Below are positions 41,652 through 50,026 of a stretch of DNA of 64,000 bases, piece after piece. Position 1 is the first letter of the stretch, and each line of letters starts with the position of its first letter. Source of the stretch: Paraburkholderia fungorum. GTDB taxonomy: Bacteria; Pseudomonadota; Gammaproteobacteria; Burkholderiales; Burkholderiaceae. The notes beneath the pieces were generated by a model. It did no database searches. It was not told the DNA's origin and saw only the letters and a program-made list of their open reading frames with translations. A program made the position numbers and the translations under genes. The stretch spans positions 62,001 to 126,000 of the forward strand of contig NZ_MCAS01000011.1 of assembly GCF_003610895.1 (NCBI RefSeq), written 5' to 3'.

Positions 41652-43070
41652 ATGGAAGTCACACCCGCAACAAACCGGGAAGCCGGCCTCGAAAAAGCAC
41701 TGAGCCAGCGTCAGATCACGATGATCGGCATTGGCGGCGCGATCGGCACTGGGCTTTTCATGGGCAGCGGTATTGCGATCGGCTATGCCGGCCCGGCTGT
41801 ACTGATCAGCTATGCGATCGCCGCGCTGGTAGCCGTCATCATGGTGTTCAGTCTTGCCGAGATGGCGGTTGCCCATCCGTCGGCGGGATCGTTCGGCACC
41901 TATGCCGAGATGTATCTGAACAAGTGGGCCGGGTTCGTCGTGCGTTACACGTACTGGGTGATCGAAGTCGTCGCGGTGGGCGGCGAGGCGATCGCGGTCG
42001 GCATCTACATGGGTTTCTGGTTTCCCGGCATACCGGTGTGGTGGTGGTCGCTCGCCTTCGGCGCGGTATTGGTCTATGTCAATTGCCGTTCGGTGACCAA
42101 CTTCGGTTCGTTCGAGTACTGGTTCGCGCTGATCAAGGTGGTGGCGATCATCGCGTTCATCGTGTTCGGCCTTGCCGCGATCTTTGGCTTCGGCGGCCTG
42201 GGGATATTCGGTGCAGGTGCGCATACGGAACCGGTGGGGATGCATAACCTGACCGGATTGCCCGGTGGCTTCATGCCGCACGGTTTCAGTGGCGTGTGGA
42301 TGGGCGTGCTGATGGCGATCTTCTCGTTCTACGGCGTCGAAGTAGTCGCGGTGACGTCGGGCGAGGCGCGCGATCCGCAGAAAGCGATCCCGCATGCATT
42401 GCGCTCGATGGTGCTGCGTCTCACGCTGTTTTACCTCCTCGCGCTCGGCATCATGATTACCTATCTGCCGTGGACGGAAGCCGGTGCGAAGATCGTGCAG
42501 CAAAGCCCGTTCGTCAGGCTGTTCGAACACGCCGGCGTGCGCCATGCCGCGGGGCTGATGAACTTCGTCGTCGTCACCGCGGCGCTCTCCAGCATGAATA
42601 CGAATCTGTATCTGTCGTCGCGGATGATGTTCTCGCTGGCCCGCGGCGGTTTCGCGCCGCGCTGGCTGGGCACGCTGACGGCGCGCGGCACGCCGCTCGC
42701 CGCCACGCTGGTGTCGGGGCTCGGCGTGCTGGTGGCCGCTCTCATCTCGTTCCTGAGTCCGCTGGCGTACAACTATCTGTTCGGTATTGCGCTGTTCGGC
42801 GGGATCATGGTGTGGATCGTTATTCTCGTGACGCACCTGCAGTTCCGGCGTGCATGGCGTGGCCGCAAGCTGCTGGTGCGCATGCCGTTCTTTCCGTATG
42901 CGCAGATTCTCGGGATTGGTTTGCTGGCGGCCATTCTGATCACCATGGGGCTCGATACCGGTTTCTGGAACATTTCGTGGATCGTCGGCGTGCCGTGGCT
43001 GCTGCTGGTGTCGCTCGTGTATTTCATGTTCCGTAAGCGGCTCAGCGGACTTGCCGCTGTATCGACCTGA
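41652..43070 (+). CDS. Amino acid permease, APC superfamily (AAT type)
   Basis: This 472-residue inner-membrane transporter has 12 helices and the AAT signature: QRQITMIGIGGAIGTGLFMG, FSLAEMAVAHPSAGSFGTYA, and GEARDPQKAIPHALRSMV. It is a proton symporter of the GabP/AroP/LysP group and indicates that an amino acid or similar zwitterion is imported. GGGAG lies seven bases before the ATG. It is followed closely (13 bases) by the unknown 43084 gene, so the two are probably co-translated. Confidence 0.9.
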   Translation: MEVTPATNREAGLEKALSQRQITMIGIGGAIGTGLFMGSGIAIGYAGPAVLISYAIAALVAVIMVFSLAEMAVAHPSAGSFGTYAEMYLNKWAGFVVRYTYWVIEVVAVGGEAIAVGIYMGFWFPGIPVWWWSLAFGAVLVYVNCRSVTNFGSFEYWFALIKVVAIIAFIVFGLAAIFGFGGLGIFGAGAHTEPVGMHNLTGLPGGFMPHGFSGVWMGVLMAIFSFYGVEVVAVTSGEARDPQKAIPHALRSMVLRLTLFYLLALGIMITYLPWTEAGAKIVQQSPFVRLFEHAGVRHAAGLMNFVVVTAALSSMNTNLYLSSRMMFSLARGGFAPRWLGTLTARGTPLAATLVSGLGVLVAALISFLSPLAYNYLFGIALFGGIMVWIVILVTHLQFRRAWRGRKLLVRMPFFPYAQILGIGLLAAILITMGLDTGFWNISWIVGVPWLLLVSLVYFMFRKRLSGLAAVST

Positions 43071-43083
43071 GCCGGATGCCGTC

Positions 43084-43830
43084 ATGCAGATCAGCTACTT
43101 CCTGTTGTGGCAGGCGAGCGCTGCGCGGCCGCCGGTGCTCGACGTCGAGGCCGCGTATCGATGCCTGCGTGCCTGGTCTCGCGACGTGCCGCATCTGAGC
43201 CGTTACGTCTTGCATATACCGGGTGCCGGCAGCGATCCCTATGGTGACGATGTCGACGGTCCCACGCTGGTATTGCAATGCTATTTCGACAACCCCGTGG
43301 CGCTCGATCTCGCGCTTGCCGGACACGGCGCATTCGAGCGATTGCTGCAACACGATGTGTTCCGCGATCTACAGGAAGCATCGGCGTGCGAAGTGTCGCA
43401 GCAGGCGATGCTTGTGCGCCGCTATACGCCGCCTGCTGACGAAGCGCCGTGCGAGACGCAGCGTTGCACCTATCTGGTCGCATACGAAAGAGGCGAGGCT
43501 TCATCCACCGGTTTCGACGCGTGGCTCGCGGACTACCTGACGCATCATGTGCCGCTGCTGCAAGCCTTTCCCGGTCTTCTCGAACTGGAGGTGTACACAC
43601 CGGTCCACTGGACGAGCGCATTACCCTTTGCGCGCGCGCAAGCCGCACAGCGTAACAAGGTCGTCTTCGCCGACAGCGCCGCGCTGAGTGACGCACTCCA
43701 TTCGCCGGTACGTCACGCGTTGCGTGAGCATTCGCGACGTGCCCCGTCGCTGGGCGGCGGCAGTACCCACTATCCGATGACCAGCCGGTCGCTGCAGCTG
43801 CGGCCGGTCAACGACAGGGAGACAACGTGA
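43084..43830 (+). CDS. Unknown protein, possible two-domain EthD/ABM-like fold
   Basis: This 248-residue protein begins MQISYFLLWQASAA. It appears to consist of two similar halves of about 115 residues: the first with YVLHIPGAGSDPYGDD and LQCYFDNPVALDLALAG, the second with CTYLVAYERGEASSTG, FPGLLELEVYTPV and VVFADSAALSDALHSP. The strand-helix pattern suggests a tandem dimeric alpha-beta barrel as in EthD or antibiotic-biosynthesis monooxygenase-type proteins. It overlaps the start of the LLM monooxygenase gene by four bases, which suggests joint function. No confident family assignment. Confidence 0.65.
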   Translation: MQISYFLLWQASAARPPVLDVEAAYRCLRAWSRDVPHLSRYVLHIPGAGSDPYGDDVDGPTLVLQCYFDNPVALDLALAGHGAFERLLQHDVFRDLQEASACEVSQQAMLVRRYTPPADEAPCETQRCTYLVAYERGEASSTGFDAWLADYLTHHVPLLQAFPGLLELEVYTPVHWTSALPFARAQAAQRNKVVFADSAALSDALHSPVRHALREHSRRAPSLGGGSTHYPMTSRSLQLRPVNDRETT

Positions 43831-44924
43831 GCCTGACTTTGAATCCAATGCGTGGACCCAATCCTTTCAAGGTGGGTGTTTTCTCGGCCAACGCCGACGG
43901 CGGTTTGAGTTTCACCACCGTTCCCGAGCGCTGGCGCGCGGGCTGGGACGACGTGCAGCGCGCGGCGCGGATCGCCGACGAAGGCGGTCTCGACTTCTTC
44001 CTGCCGATTGCACGCTGGCGCGGTTTCGGCGGCGCGACCGACGTGCGCCAGTGGTCGTTCGAAACGTTCACGTTTGCCGCCGCGCTCGCTGCGGTAACGC
44101 AACGGATCGCGTTGTTCATGACGGTGCACGTTCCGCTCGTGCATCCGCTCTACGCGGCCAAGGCGCTGGCGACCGTCGATCACATCAGCCATGGGCGCGC
44201 CGGGTTGAACATCGTCTGCGGCTGGAACCCCGACGAGTTCGCGATGTTCGGCATGCAACTGAATCCGCAGGGCTACGCACAGGCGGCAGAATGGACGGAG
44301 ATTCTCCAGCGGCTCTATACGTCCGCGGAACCGTTCGATTTCGACGGCCAGTTCTATCAGTTGAAGGAGGCCATTTCGCGGCCGGTGGCGGTGCAGACAC
44401 CGCGCCCGGTGACGATGAATGCCGCGTTCGGGCCGCCGGGACGCGATTTCGCCGCACGGCATTGCGATTGCCTGTTCACGACGTTCTCCGAACTTGAGGC
44501 GGGGCGCCAGCATATCGACGATATTCGCCAACGCGCGCAGGCGGTGCAACGCGAGGTGCTGGTCTACACGGTAGGGCATGTGGTTTGCCGCGAGACCGAA
44601 GCGGAAGCGCGCGCCTACTACGACCACTATTCGCGCGACCATGCGGACGAAGCCGCGCTCGACTATCACATGCGCCAGAAGAAAGGCTTTAGCCAGAGCC
44701 ACGACGACGCGGCCTACCGTCTCTACCGGCAGCGCTTTGCCGCGGGCACGGGCACTTTCCCGCTGGTCGGCACGCCGCAACAGATTGTCGACACGCTGGT
44801 GCAGATGCATCGCGCCGGTTTTGCCGGCGCCGCGCTGTCGTTCGTGAACTATGCCGACGAACTGCCGTTCTTTTGCGAGCGGGTCGTGCCGTTGATGCGC
44901 GAGGCCGGTCTGCGGGTCGATTGA
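43827..44924 (+). CDS. LLM-class flavin-dependent monooxygenase (RutA/SfnG-like)
   Basis: This 365-residue TIM-barrel protein of the luciferase family has LDFFLPIARWRGFGG, TVHVPLVHPLYAAKALAT, SHGRAGLNIVCGWNPDEFAM and a C-terminal GTPQQIVDTLVQMHRAG. Members use FMNH2 supplied by a separate reductase to oxidise C-N, C-S or ring amide bonds (RutA opens uracil; SfnG, SsuD and DszA act on sulfur compounds). It starts at GTG overlapping the previous stop, and the flavin reductase gene follows 11 bases later, giving a complete two-component system. Substrate unknown. Confidence 0.88.
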   Translation: MSLTLNPMRGPNPFKVGVFSANADGGLSFTTVPERWRAGWDDVQRAARIADEGGLDFFLPIARWRGFGGATDVRQWSFETFTFAAALAAVTQRIALFMTVHVPLVHPLYAAKALATVDHISHGRAGLNIVCGWNPDEFAMFGMQLNPQGYAQAAEWTEILQRLYTSAEPFDFDGQFYQLKEAISRPVAVQTPRPVTMNAAFGPPGRDFAARHCDCLFTTFSELEAGRQHIDDIRQRAQAVQREVLVYTVGHVVCRETEAEARAYYDHYSRDHADEAALDYHMRQKKGFSQSHDDAAYRLYRQRFAAGTGTFPLVGTPQQIVDTLVQMHRAGFAGAALSFVNYADELPFFCERVVPLMREAGLRVD

Positions 44925-44935
44925 TGAGGCATACG

Positions 44936-45490
44936 ATGAACCCAACACCCCCCACGCTTCCTTCTACGAATCAGCCGCTGGCGGAAGCCTTTCGCGCCGG
45001 CATGCGCCGTCTCGCTGCCGGCGTGTGCGTGGTGGCTGCACGCAATGGAGCGGGTATCCCGCTCGGCGTTACGGCGACCGCGCTGTGCTCACTGACGATC
45101 GAGCCGCCCGCATTACTGGTGTGCGTGAACCTGAGTTCTCCACTCGCGCAGTGGCTTACAACGGGTGCCGGCTTCTCGGTCAATCTGCTCGGTCATGACC
45201 ATGAAAGACTGGCGCGCGTATTCGGCGGGATGGCCGGTGTGCCACGCGAAGCGCGCTTCGATCATGGCGAATGGCGTGAAGGTGCGGACGGCGCGCCTCA
45301 TCTCGCGGATGCGCTGGCGAATTTCCAGTGCAGCGTTGCGAGAACCACCGATTACGGTACACATCGCGTGGTGATAGGCGCTGTCGATGCGGTCTCGCTG
45401 GGCGAGGCCGCGGCGGCACTGGTCTATCGCGACGGGGCATTTCATCCTCTTCCTGCGATACAGACAGAAAGTCGCGCATCTACTGCTTGA
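44936..45490 (+). CDS. Flavin reductase (FMN reductase of a two-component monooxygenase)
   Basis: This 184-residue protein has the flavin-reductase-like split barrel: GMRRLAAGVCVVAARNG, PLGVTATALCSLTIEPPALL, AGFSVNLLGHDHERLARVF, and RTTDYGTHRVVIGAVDAV. It reduces FMN with NAD(P)H for the adjacent LLM monooxygenase. ATG 44936 has GAGG six bases upstream; an ATG at 44924 overlaps the preceding TGA. Its last codons overlap the -35 box of the GntR promoter. Confidence 0.88.
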   Translation: MNPTPPTLPSTNQPLAEAFRAGMRRLAAGVCVVAARNGAGIPLGVTATALCSLTIEPPALLVCVNLSSPLAQWLTTGAGFSVNLLGHDHERLARVFGGMAGVPREARFDHGEWREGADGAPHLADALANFQCSVARTTDYGTHRVVIGAVDAVSLGEAAAALVYRDGAFHPLPAIQTESRASTA

Positions 45491-45524
45491 CTAACGCGCC
45501 CCTTCACCATAATCTGAATTCAGA
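45487..45524 (+). promoter_or_regulatory. Promoter with GntR-type operator (copy 2)
   Basis: TTGACT (45487-45492), 17-base spacing and TAATCT (45510-45515) carry the same palindrome TCTGAATTCAGA (45513-45524) as the promoter at 35122-35159. It precedes the GntR gene by 26 bases, so it suggests autoregulation, and it can also drive the genes from 46323 to 54762. Confidence 0.8.
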
Positions 45525-45550
45525 ATTCGTAAATCAAACAAGGAACCACT

Positions 45551-46252
45551 GTGGCCCAGTCCGACGACAAGGTTGTCAAACTTCCGCGGCGAACCGCTCT
45601 CAAGCCAACCACGCTTAGCGAGAGCATTTATCAGGAGGTGCGTGGCCGTCTGCAGCGCGGTGAGATCGGCACGGAAGAGCGTGTGCTCGACTACGAAATT
45701 GCCGCGGAATTCGACTGTACCCGCATGCCGGTTCGCCAGGCGCTCTTGCGGCTCGCGAACGAAGGCTATCTGGTCGGCACCACGCGCGGTTTCGTTGTGC
45801 CGACCATTACCGGCGACGACATCCACGAGATTTTCGAAGTACGCCGGCTGCTTGAACCGGCCGCAGCGGCGAGCGCTGCCGCGGTACTGACGGACAAGCA
45901 GGAGGGCGAACTCAAGAAGGCGTACCAGAAGGCGCGCCGTGCGTACGACAAGCAGGATGTCGATCAGATGATTTCGGCCAACGTCGAGTTTCGTGCGACG
46001 TGGCTCGAGGCGGTCCAGAACGCGCGCCTGCGCTCCACCATCCTGCGCTTCGTGGATCACGCGCAGCAGGTCCGTATCGGCACGCTCAACAACCGCTCGA
46101 CGCAGAAGATCGTGATCGACGGCATGCGGGCTTTGCTCGAAGCATTTGTCGAACGCGACCCGAAGCTGATCAAGGTGGCCATGCTCGAATTCATGCTGAA
46201 CGCCGAGCAACAGTATTTCGCGTTGCTTAACGGTGACAAGTCGGACGAATAA
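45551..46252 (+). CDS. GntR-family regulator with FCD domain
   Basis: This 233-residue regulator has an N-terminal winged HTH (SIYQEVRGRLQRGEIGTEER, CTRMPVRQALLRLANEGYL) and a helical FCD effector domain (FEVRRLLEPAAAASAAAVL, VEFRATWLEAVQNARL). FadR/VanR-type members are usually repressors released by an organic acid. GTG 45551 has AAGGA six bases upstream. It lies inside the catabolic cluster, and the shared palindrome before it and before 35234 makes it the likely repressor of both halves. Metal-binding His residues of many FCD domains are only partly kept. Confidence 0.9.
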   Translation: MAQSDDKVVKLPRRTALKPTTLSESIYQEVRGRLQRGEIGTEERVLDYEIAAEFDCTRMPVRQALLRLANEGYLVGTTRGFVVPTITGDDIHEIFEVRRLLEPAAAASAAAVLTDKQEGELKKAYQKARRAYDKQDVDQMISANVEFRATWLEAVQNARLRSTILRFVDHAQQVRIGTLNNRSTQKIVIDGMRALLEAFVERDPKLIKVAMLEFMLNAEQQYFALLNGDKSDE

Positions 46253-46322
46253 CGCCACAGGCAGCACTACGAAGCTACGGGCGCTGCAAGCGCCGAATTT
46301 CAGAACCAGAGCAGGAGACAGT

Positions 46323-47069
46323 GTGCACGACACCCCGATTCTTTCGATGCTGCATGACAGACAGGCGATCGACCTCATCTGGCTTGCGTTGGGCAGTCCG
46401 GCCATCGCGGAGATCGCCGCGCAGGCGCGGCCAGGCGCGATTGTGATCGACATGCAGCACGGCTTGTGGGACCGTGCATCGCTCGAAGCGGCGGTGGGCA
46501 TCGTGCGTAACAGCACCCGCGTTATCGTGCGCTGCGCCGACGACTCGCCGACTTCGATCGCGCAGGCGCTCGATTCGGGCGCGCATTCGGTCCTGATTCC
46601 CTTGATCGAAAGCGGGCGTGCGGCGGCGGATGCCGCATCGGCGAGCCGCTATCCGCCGGAAGGCACCCGCTCGGCGGGCGGTGTGCGGCCCCTGTTGCGC
46701 GGCGTCGAGACACTGCTCGAAGCCAATCGCGAAGTAGCGGTCGGCGTGATGATCGAAACCGTCGCGGGGGTCGAACAGGCCCATGCGATCGCGCGGGCAA
46801 AGGGCGTCGACTACATCTTCATCGGCACGGGCGATCTGGCCATGTCGCGCGGCGCAAACCCGCCTGCCGACATTGAACGCGATTGTGAACAGGTCCGCAG
46901 GGCCGCGCTGGAAGGCGGCCTGCCGTGCGGCATTTTTACGTCCAGCGCCGCCGATGCCGCGATGCGCCTCGAAGCCGGCTACACGCTGGCGGTGGTCGCC
47001 AACGATATCGAACTGGTCAGACGCGGCGTGGCCGATGCACGCGCGGCGTTGAAGACACGCACGACATAA
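46323..47069 (+). CDS. HpcH/HpaI-family class II aldolase
   Basis: This 248-residue TIM-barrel enzyme has VIDMQHGLWD, RCADDSPTSIAQALDSGAHS, GVMIETVAGVEQAHAIARAK and FIGTGDLAMSRG, including the metal-binding Glu/Asp pair. The group cleaves 2-oxo-3-deoxy or 4-hydroxy-2-oxo acids to pyruvate and an aldehyde. GTG 46323 is preceded by AGGAG at five bases; the longer frame overlaps the GntR stop and lacks a site. It probably performs a late C-C cleavage in the pathway encoded here. Confidence 0.87.
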   Translation: MHDTPILSMLHDRQAIDLIWLALGSPAIAEIAAQARPGAIVIDMQHGLWDRASLEAAVGIVRNSTRVIVRCADDSPTSIAQALDSGAHSVLIPLIESGRAAADAASASRYPPEGTRSAGGVRPLLRGVETLLEANREVAVGVMIETVAGVEQAHAIARAKGVDYIFIGTGDLAMSRGANPPADIERDCEQVRRAALEGGLPCGIFTSSAADAAMRLEAGYTLAVVANDIELVRRGVADARAALKTRTT

Positions 47070-47157
47070 CGAAACCGGCAGAAGCAGCAGTTTGGCGGCG
47101 ATGCGTGATGCACGCGCTGCGGTCTGCGCACGTCCATTCTTTTCGTCAGGAGTCGAG

Positions 47158-48492
47158 ATGACTGCACGAAGCACTGTTCTCGCATCCGCGCCGACGCTCG
47201 AGCACGGGGTCGAGCGGGCGCTGTTCACCAGGATCGCGTGGCGTCTGATGCCGTTTCTGTTCTGCTGTTATCTGATCGCGCAAATCGACCGGATGAACGT
47301 GAGCTTCGCCAAGCTCGAAATGCTGCAGGATCTCGGCTTTTCGGAAACGGTGTACGGCCTCGGCGCGGGCATCTTCTTCGCCGGTTATGTGCTGTTCGAG
47401 GTGCCGAGCAACATGATGCTCAAGCGCTTCGGCGCGCATCGCTGGATCGGGCGCATCATGATTTCGTGGGGGCTGCTGTCGGCCGCCACGCTGTTCGTCA
47501 CCACGCCCACTCAGTTCTACTTCATGCGCTTCCTGCTCGGCGTGGCGGAAGCGGGATTCTTCCCCGGCATCATCTTCTATCTGACCCAGTGGTTCACCAC
47601 GCGCTATCGCACGCGTATGACCGCGATTTTCATGACGGCGATCGCAGTGGCGGGGTTGCTCGTCGGTCCCGTGTCGGGTCTGATTCTGCGCGGCATGCCG
47701 GGATGGCACGGCTTGCACGGCTGGCAGTGGTTGTTTCTGATCGAGGGCGTGCCCGCGGTTGCGCTCGGCCTTGCCTCGCTCATCTATCTCGACGCCACGC
47801 CGCAGCATGCGACATGGCTGAGCGCCGAGGAGAAGCTCGCGCTCAACGAGGCGCTCGCCGCGGAGCAAACCAGTGCGGCGGATTCGCGGCTTGCCGACGT
47901 GTTCCGTTCGCCGCGCGTCTGGCTGCTCAGCGCGATTTATGGCTGCTACGGCATGTCGTTTTTCGGTTTCGTATTCTGGCTGCCGACGATCGTCAAATCC
48001 GCCGGCGTCGATAACCCGCTGCATATCGGTCTGTTGACGGCGATACCGTGGGCGGTCGCCGTACTCGCGATGATGCGCGTTGCCGCTTACGTGGATCGCC
48101 ATCGCAACACGCGATCCGTGCTGATCGTGCTTGCGGTGCTGGCCGCGTTCGCGTGGGGGTTGAGTCCGCTGGTGCAGCACAACGCGGTGCTGTCGATGTC
48201 CGTGCTGACGCTGGCGATGTTCGGTTTGATGGCGTCGTTGCCGGTGTTCTGGAATCTGCCGACCACGCTGTTTCGCGGCTCGGCGGCGGCCGCGGCGATC
48301 GCGATGATCACGTCGCTCGGCAATCTGCCGGGATTCTTTTCGCCCTATATCGTGGGCTGGATCAAGCAGACCACCGGTTCGATGAACCTCGCGATGGCGT
48401 TGTTCGCCGCCGTCACCTTGCTGGGCGCAATCCTGCTTGCCGTGCTGCGCGATGACCCGCGTGAGGCGGCCCGCTCACAACCTGCCACCTGA
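47158..48492 (+). CDS. MFS transporter, ACS family (second in cluster)
   Basis: This 444-residue, 12-helix protein has CCYLIAQIDRMNVSFAKLEM and LGVAEAGFFPGIIFYLTQWF. It is a paralogue of the 37803 transporter, with the same organic-anion symporter signatures. AGGAG five bases before ATG 47158 fixes the start. It is followed after 14 bases by the FAD oxidoreductase gene. Two ACS transporters in one regulon suggest uptake of two related acids, or of substrate and intermediate. Confidence 0.9.
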   Translation: MTARSTVLASAPTLEHGVERALFTRIAWRLMPFLFCCYLIAQIDRMNVSFAKLEMLQDLGFSETVYGLGAGIFFAGYVLFEVPSNMMLKRFGAHRWIGRIMISWGLLSAATLFVTTPTQFYFMRFLLGVAEAGFFPGIIFYLTQWFTTRYRTRMTAIFMTAIAVAGLLVGPVSGLILRGMPGWHGLHGWQWLFLIEGVPAVALGLASLIYLDATPQHATWLSAEEKLALNEALAAEQTSAADSRLADVFRSPRVWLLSAIYGCYGMSFFGFVFWLPTIVKSAGVDNPLHIGLLTAIPWAVAVLAMMRVAAYVDRHRNTRSVLIVLAVLAAFAWGLSPLVQHNAVLSMSVLTLAMFGLMASLPVFWNLPTTLFRGSAAAAAIAMITSLGNLPGFFSPYIVGWIKQTTGSMNLAMALFAAVTLLGAILLAVLRDDPREAARSQPAT

Positions 48493-48506
48493 TACGCCAG
48501 ACCATC

Positions 48507-49931
48507 ATGATCCAGCTTGCACATGAAGACGCTGCCTTGCCGGCCGACGCCATCGGTGAATTGATCGCCCAGCTTGGCGCCGAAGTCGTGACGCTGCCGG
48601 ACGCATTCGGCAGCCGTAATTTCACGGACTGGAGCGGCGTGGCGGGTGCGCAGCCCCGCGCGCTGATCCGCCCACGCAATACAGCCGAAGTGGCGCGTGC
48701 GCTGGCGATCTGCCAGCGGCACCGGCAGCCTGTCGTGACGCAAGGCGGTTTGACCGGGCTGGCCGGCGGCGCCTGTCTGTGCGGCGGCGAAGTGGCGCTG
48801 AGTCTGGAGCGCATGAACGCGATCGAGTCGCTCGATACGGTATCGGGCACGATGACGGTTCAGACCGGCGCCCTGCTGCAAACCGTCCAGGAGGCGGCTC
48901 TCGCGGCGGGATGGTTCTTCCCGCTGGATCTGGGCGCGCGGGGCAGTTGCACGATCGGCGGCAATCTGGCTACCAACGCGGGCGGCAATCGCGTGATCCG
49001 CTACGGGATGATGCGCGACCAGGTGCTCGCCGTCGAAGCGGTGTGTGCCGACGGTGCCGTGATCGGCGAGTTGCAGCCGATGATCAAGAACAACTGCGGC
49101 TACGACACGAGGAACCTGCTGATCGGCAGCGAAGGGACCCTAGCCGTGCTGACACGCGCGGTGTTGCGTTTGCGGCCCCGGCCGCGCTCGGTGGCCACGG
49201 CATGGTGCGGGCTCGCCGACTACGCGGCTGTGACGCGGCTGCTGACGGTTGCACAGGCGGAATTGCCGGCCGGCGTATCGGCCTTCGAGGTGATGTGGCC
49301 GGGCTACTACGACTTCGTACTCGACCGGTTGCCCGCGTTGCGTGCTCCCCTCGCGCAGCGTCACGCGTTCTATGTGCTGCTCGAAAGCACGGGAGGCGAT
49401 GCGGCGCGCCACACGGAGGATTTCGAGAACGCGCTTGCTGGTCTACTCGAAGACGGCACGGTGACCGACGCCGCGATCGCGTCGAACGAGCGCGATGCGC
49501 TCGCGTTCTGGGCGATCCGCGACGCACCGGGCGAGTACCCCAAGCTGATTCCCGGCATGGTGGCGTTCGATATCAGCTTCCCGATCGCGCAGATCGGCGA
49601 GGTCGCGCAACGCTGCGAGACGGCGCTGAAAACGCGCTGGCCGGACTGCGTCGCGCTGGTCTATGGCCACCTCGGCGACGGCAATCTGCATGTCGTCGTG
49701 CATCGCCCAGGTATCTCGAAGGAAACGGCACGGGACATCGAAACGCTCGTATACGGCCTCACACGCGAATACAACGGCTCGGTATCGGCCGAGCACGGGA
49801 TCGGGCTGAAGAAGCGCGATGTTCTCGGCCATACGCGCAAGCCCGAGCATGTCAGATCGATGCGTGCCATCAAGGCCGCGCTCGATCCCTGCAACATTCT
49901 GAACCCTCACAAACTGTTTGGTACTGACTGA
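48507..49931 (+). CDS. FAD-linked 2-hydroxyacid dehydrogenase (GlcD/D2HGDH type)
   Basis: This 474-residue flavoprotein has an FAD-binding PCMH domain (residues about 45-225: TQGGLTGLAGGACLCGGE, LGARGSCTIGGNLATNAGGN, IKNNCGYDTRNLLIGSEGTL) and a GlcD-like C-terminal domain (HLGDGNLHVVVH, SAEHGIGLKKRD). It oxidises a D-2-hydroxyacid to a 2-oxoacid with electrons passing to the respiratory chain. It stands directly before the 2-oxoacid oxidoreductase genes, so its product may feed that enzyme. Confidence 0.9.
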   Translation: MIQLAHEDAALPADAIGELIAQLGAEVVTLPDAFGSRNFTDWSGVAGAQPRALIRPRNTAEVARALAICQRHRQPVVTQGGLTGLAGGACLCGGEVALSLERMNAIESLDTVSGTMTVQTGALLQTVQEAALAAGWFFPLDLGARGSCTIGGNLATNAGGNRVIRYGMMRDQVLAVEAVCADGAVIGELQPMIKNNCGYDTRNLLIGSEGTLAVLTRAVLRLRPRPRSVATAWCGLADYAAVTRLLTVAQAELPAGVSAFEVMWPGYYDFVLDRLPALRAPLAQRHAFYVLLESTGGDAARHTEDFENALAGLLEDGTVTDAAIASNERDALAFWAIRDAPGEYPKLIPGMVAFDISFPIAQIGEVAQRCETALKTRWPDCVALVYGHLGDGNLHVVVHRPGISKETARDIETLVYGLTREYNGSVSAEHGIGLKKRDVLGHTRKPEHVRSMRAIKAALDPCNILNPHKLFGTD

Positions 49932-50026
49932 GCCGTACCGGACGGCGCAGCACAAGGGGGCTGTTGCGCGCAGCAGACCGCCTTGTATGCCGCGGCCCGC
50001 ACGCTCATCGCAAGGAAAGCATCGAC

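Noticed and set aside
41214..43085. 623-codon open frame antisense to the amino acid permease and class V enzyme
   Set aside because: Composition is His/Arg/Gln-rich and repetitive without any domain; it mirrors the third-position GC bias of the two real genes on the plus strand.
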